DNA from: Vreelandella subglaciescola
Lineage (GTDB): Bacteria; Pseudomonadota; Gammaproteobacteria; Pseudomonadales; Halomonadaceae
Assembly: GCF_900142895.1 (NCBI RefSeq)
Contig: NZ_LT670847.1
Coordinates: forward strand, 1,178,001 to 1,242,000
Length of the DNA: 64,000 bases
Direction of reading: 5' to 3'
This document shows, one piece after another, positions 61,467 to 64,000 of the stretch. Position 1 is the stretch's first letter; the number at the start of each line of letters is the position of its first letter. Position numbers and translations under genes: made by a program. The notes beneath the pieces are model-generated. The model made no database searches. It had not been told where the DNA came from and saw only the letters and a list, made by a program, of their open reading frames with translations.

Positions 61467-62262
61467 CGAAGAAATAGCTGTGATCGTAGCCCGGCTGGCG
61501 GCGCAGCGTCAGCGGATGATCGTGCTCTTGGCAGACTTGCTCTAATCGCTCAGGCTTGAGCTGCTCCTCAAGAAACTGGTCAGACTCGCCCTGATCGATA
61601 AACAGCCGCTGGCGTGAGGCGCCATTGGCCACCAGCTCGCAGGCGTCGTACTGGCGCCAGCTCGAGACGTCATCACCCAGGTAATGGGTAAACGCCTTTT
61701 TCCCCCAGGGGCACTCCATCGGGTTAACCATGGGCGAGAAGGCCGACACCGAACGAAAGCGCCCGGGGTGGCGCAGCGCCAGTATCAAGGCGCCATGCCC
61801 GCCCATGGAGTGGCCACTGATGGATTCGCGCCCGTTCACCGGCAAACGCAGGCGCACCACCGACGGCAGCTCTTCTACCAGGTAGTCGTACATCCGGTAG
61901 TGGGTTTTCCATGGTGTCTGGGTAGCGTTGACGTAAAACCCTGCCCCCGAGCCCAGGTCATAGCTGCCGTGCTCACCGGGTACCGCCGTGCCTCGCGGGC
62001 TGGTATCCGGACAGACGATGGCCACGCCAAGCTCGGCGGCCAGCCGCTGGGCACCGGCCTTCTGCATGAAGTTCTCGTCGTTGCAGGTCAGTCCCGAAAG
62101 CCACCATAAAAGCGGCACCCGCCCCTCTTCTGCCTGGGGCGGCAGATAAACGGCAAAGATCATGTCGCAGTCCAGCGCCCGCGAGTAGTGGCGATAGCGT
62201 TTGTGCCAGCCGCCAAAGCTACGATTTTCCGACACTAACTCTAGGGTTTCACTCATGCTCAT
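61411..62262 (-). CDS. fghA: S-formylglutathione hydrolase
   Basis: A 283-residue esterase-D-type hydrolase completing glutathione-dependent formaldehyde oxidation by splitting S-formylglutathione into formate and glutathione. The nucleophile motif GHSMGGHGAL has Ser152. SGLTCNDENFMQKAGAQR and YDLGSGAGFYVNATQ are hallmark segments, and the late YDHSYFF carries the catalytic His. It lies 94 bases downstream of the dehydrogenase gene on the same strand, probably one operon. A GGAG ribosome site precedes it. Confidence 0.94.
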   Translation of the reverse strand: MSMSETLELVSENRSFGGWHKRYRHYSRALDCDMIFAVYLPPQAEEGRVPLLWWLSGLTCNDENFMQKAGAQRLAAELGVAIVCPDTSPRGTAVPGEHGSYDLGSGAGFYVNATQTPWKTHYRMYDYLVEELPSVVRLRLPVNGRESISGHSMGGHGALILALRHPGRFRSVSAFSPMVNPMECPWGKKAFTHYLGDDVSSWRQYDACELVANGASRQRLFIDQGESDQFLEEQLKPERLEQVCQEHDHPLTLRRQPGYDHSYFFVASFIEDHLRYHAEHLYK

Positions 62263-62356
62263 GACAGGCTCCTGTTGATACCCGACGCATTAACGCGCAA
62301 AGCGCGGCGTATACGCCGCGCGTATTGATCTGGCACTTGCTCAGGATGTGATGATA

Positions 62357-63508
<1,152 letters not shown>

Positions 63509-63545
63509 TTACAGTATCTTGCCCACATGTCAGCCGCCCTTTCCG

Positions 63546-64000
63546 CTAGCACTCGATGGCGTTAACGGCCAAGCCGCCCTTCGAGGTTTCCTTGTACTTG
63601 TCCTGCATGTCGCGGCCGGTATCGCGCATGGTACGAATCACCTTGTCCAGCGAGATAAAGTGCTCGCCGTCGCCGTGCATCGCCATGCGCGCCGCGTTGA
63701 TCGCCTTGACCGAAGCGATGGCGTTGCGCTCGATGCAGGGCACCTGCACCAGCCCGCCGACCGGATCGCAGGTGAGCCCCAAATTGTGTTCAAGGCCGAT
63801 TTCCGCGGCGTTTTCCACCTGATCCACGCTGCCGCCCAGCACTTCGGCGAGCCCGGCCGCAGCCATGGCGCAGGCCGAGCCTACTTCGCCCTGGCAGCCC
63901 ACTTCAGCACCCGAGATCGACGCGTTGGTCTTGCACAGAATACCGATGGCACCGGCGGTCAGCAGAAAATTCACCACGTCGTCGTCACTGGCGTCAGGCT
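63546..64000 (-). CDS. sdaA: L-serine dehydratase (ammonia-lyase), C-terminal part
   Basis: The last 150 or so residues of an iron-sulfur L-serine deaminase, running off the window edge. The frame is open beyond the first GTG up to position 64000 ([11 protein letters not shown]). Conserved parts are [40 protein letters not shown] and the terminal [17 protein letters not shown] with a near-terminal Cys, one of the cluster ligands. It converts serine to pyruvate and ammonia. SdaA versus SdaB cannot be told. Confidence 0.92.
   Translation of the reverse strand, partial: PDASDDDVVNFLLTAGAIGILCKTNASISGAEVGCQGEVGSACAMAAAGLAEVLGGSVDQVENAAEIGLEHNLGLTCDPVGGLVQVPCIERNAIASVKAINAARMAMHGDGEHFISLDKVIRTMRDTGRDMQDKYKETSKGGLAVNAIEC

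Overview
The window is high-GC gammaproteobacterial chromosome. It most resembles a moderately halophilic Halomonadaceae (Halomonas-like) genome. That taxonomic call is inference from three things: betaine uptake genes (proVWX, a BCCT carrier and a UspA protein side by side), gene content with E. coli-like housekeeping orthologues (trhP, sbcCD, yeiE/yeiH, frmA/fghA, mtgA, pgpA), and uniformly high GC. No rRNA, CRISPR array or prophage is visible. One tRNA gene is present.

Layout. 1-13 kb: esterase, SLC13 permease, cold-shock protein, exported MsrA, PgpA, TrhP, the sbcDC operon, a CDP-alcohol phosphatidyltransferase, and the divergent yeiE/yeiH pair. Three 14-bp repeats precede yeiE and create a chain of overlapping mini-ORFs. 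13-18 kb: an FMN-type glutamate-synthase-like gene split by an IS1380-family element (5-bp target duplication, exact in-frame reconstitution), then a ThDP enzyme. 18-22 kb: a cstA / small protein ending in Cys-Cys / ArsA-like ATPase operon, and a YfaZ porin-like protein. 22-29 kb: MgtC-like protein, an NCS2 purine permease, a purine deaminase with a strongly structured 5' leader, a glycine-zipper protein, a GAF-GGDEF diguanylate cyclase and an isochorismatase-fold hydrolase.

29-39.5 kb is an eroded defence or mobile region. It holds a PD-(D/E)XK-like gene with an in-frame amber codon, a GIY-YIG/DUF4357 nuclease, a second IS1380 copy whose flanks do not match, a truncated hsdS, an Abi-family gene overlapping it, and hsdM. 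No hsdR is present. A 35-bp direct repeat lies upstream of both the GIY-YIG gene and hsdM. DUF3047, a signal-peptide-bearing pyrophosphatase and DUF3024 genes sit inside this region.

39.5-47 kb: a MetE-like/DUF1852 pair matching the folate-independent methionine synthase MesD/MesX, a YjiH-type membrane protein, YkvA, a tRNA with CAU anticodon, YceI, and an IutA-like receptor behind a Fur-box-like site. Two IS5-type elements sit back to back on its stop codon (47.1-48.9 kb). 49-56 kb: proVWX, an IS1182-family element at a CTAG site, uspA and a BCCT transporter. 56-64 kb: an exonuclease/DUF294 pair, DUF4168, an EamA exporter, mtgA, the glutathione-dependent formaldehyde detoxification pair (fghA, frmA), and the 3' part of an L-serine dehydratase that runs off the window.

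Four insertion-sequence types (five copies), at least three broken genes and a truncated restriction system mark a genome undergoing active IS-driven remodelling.
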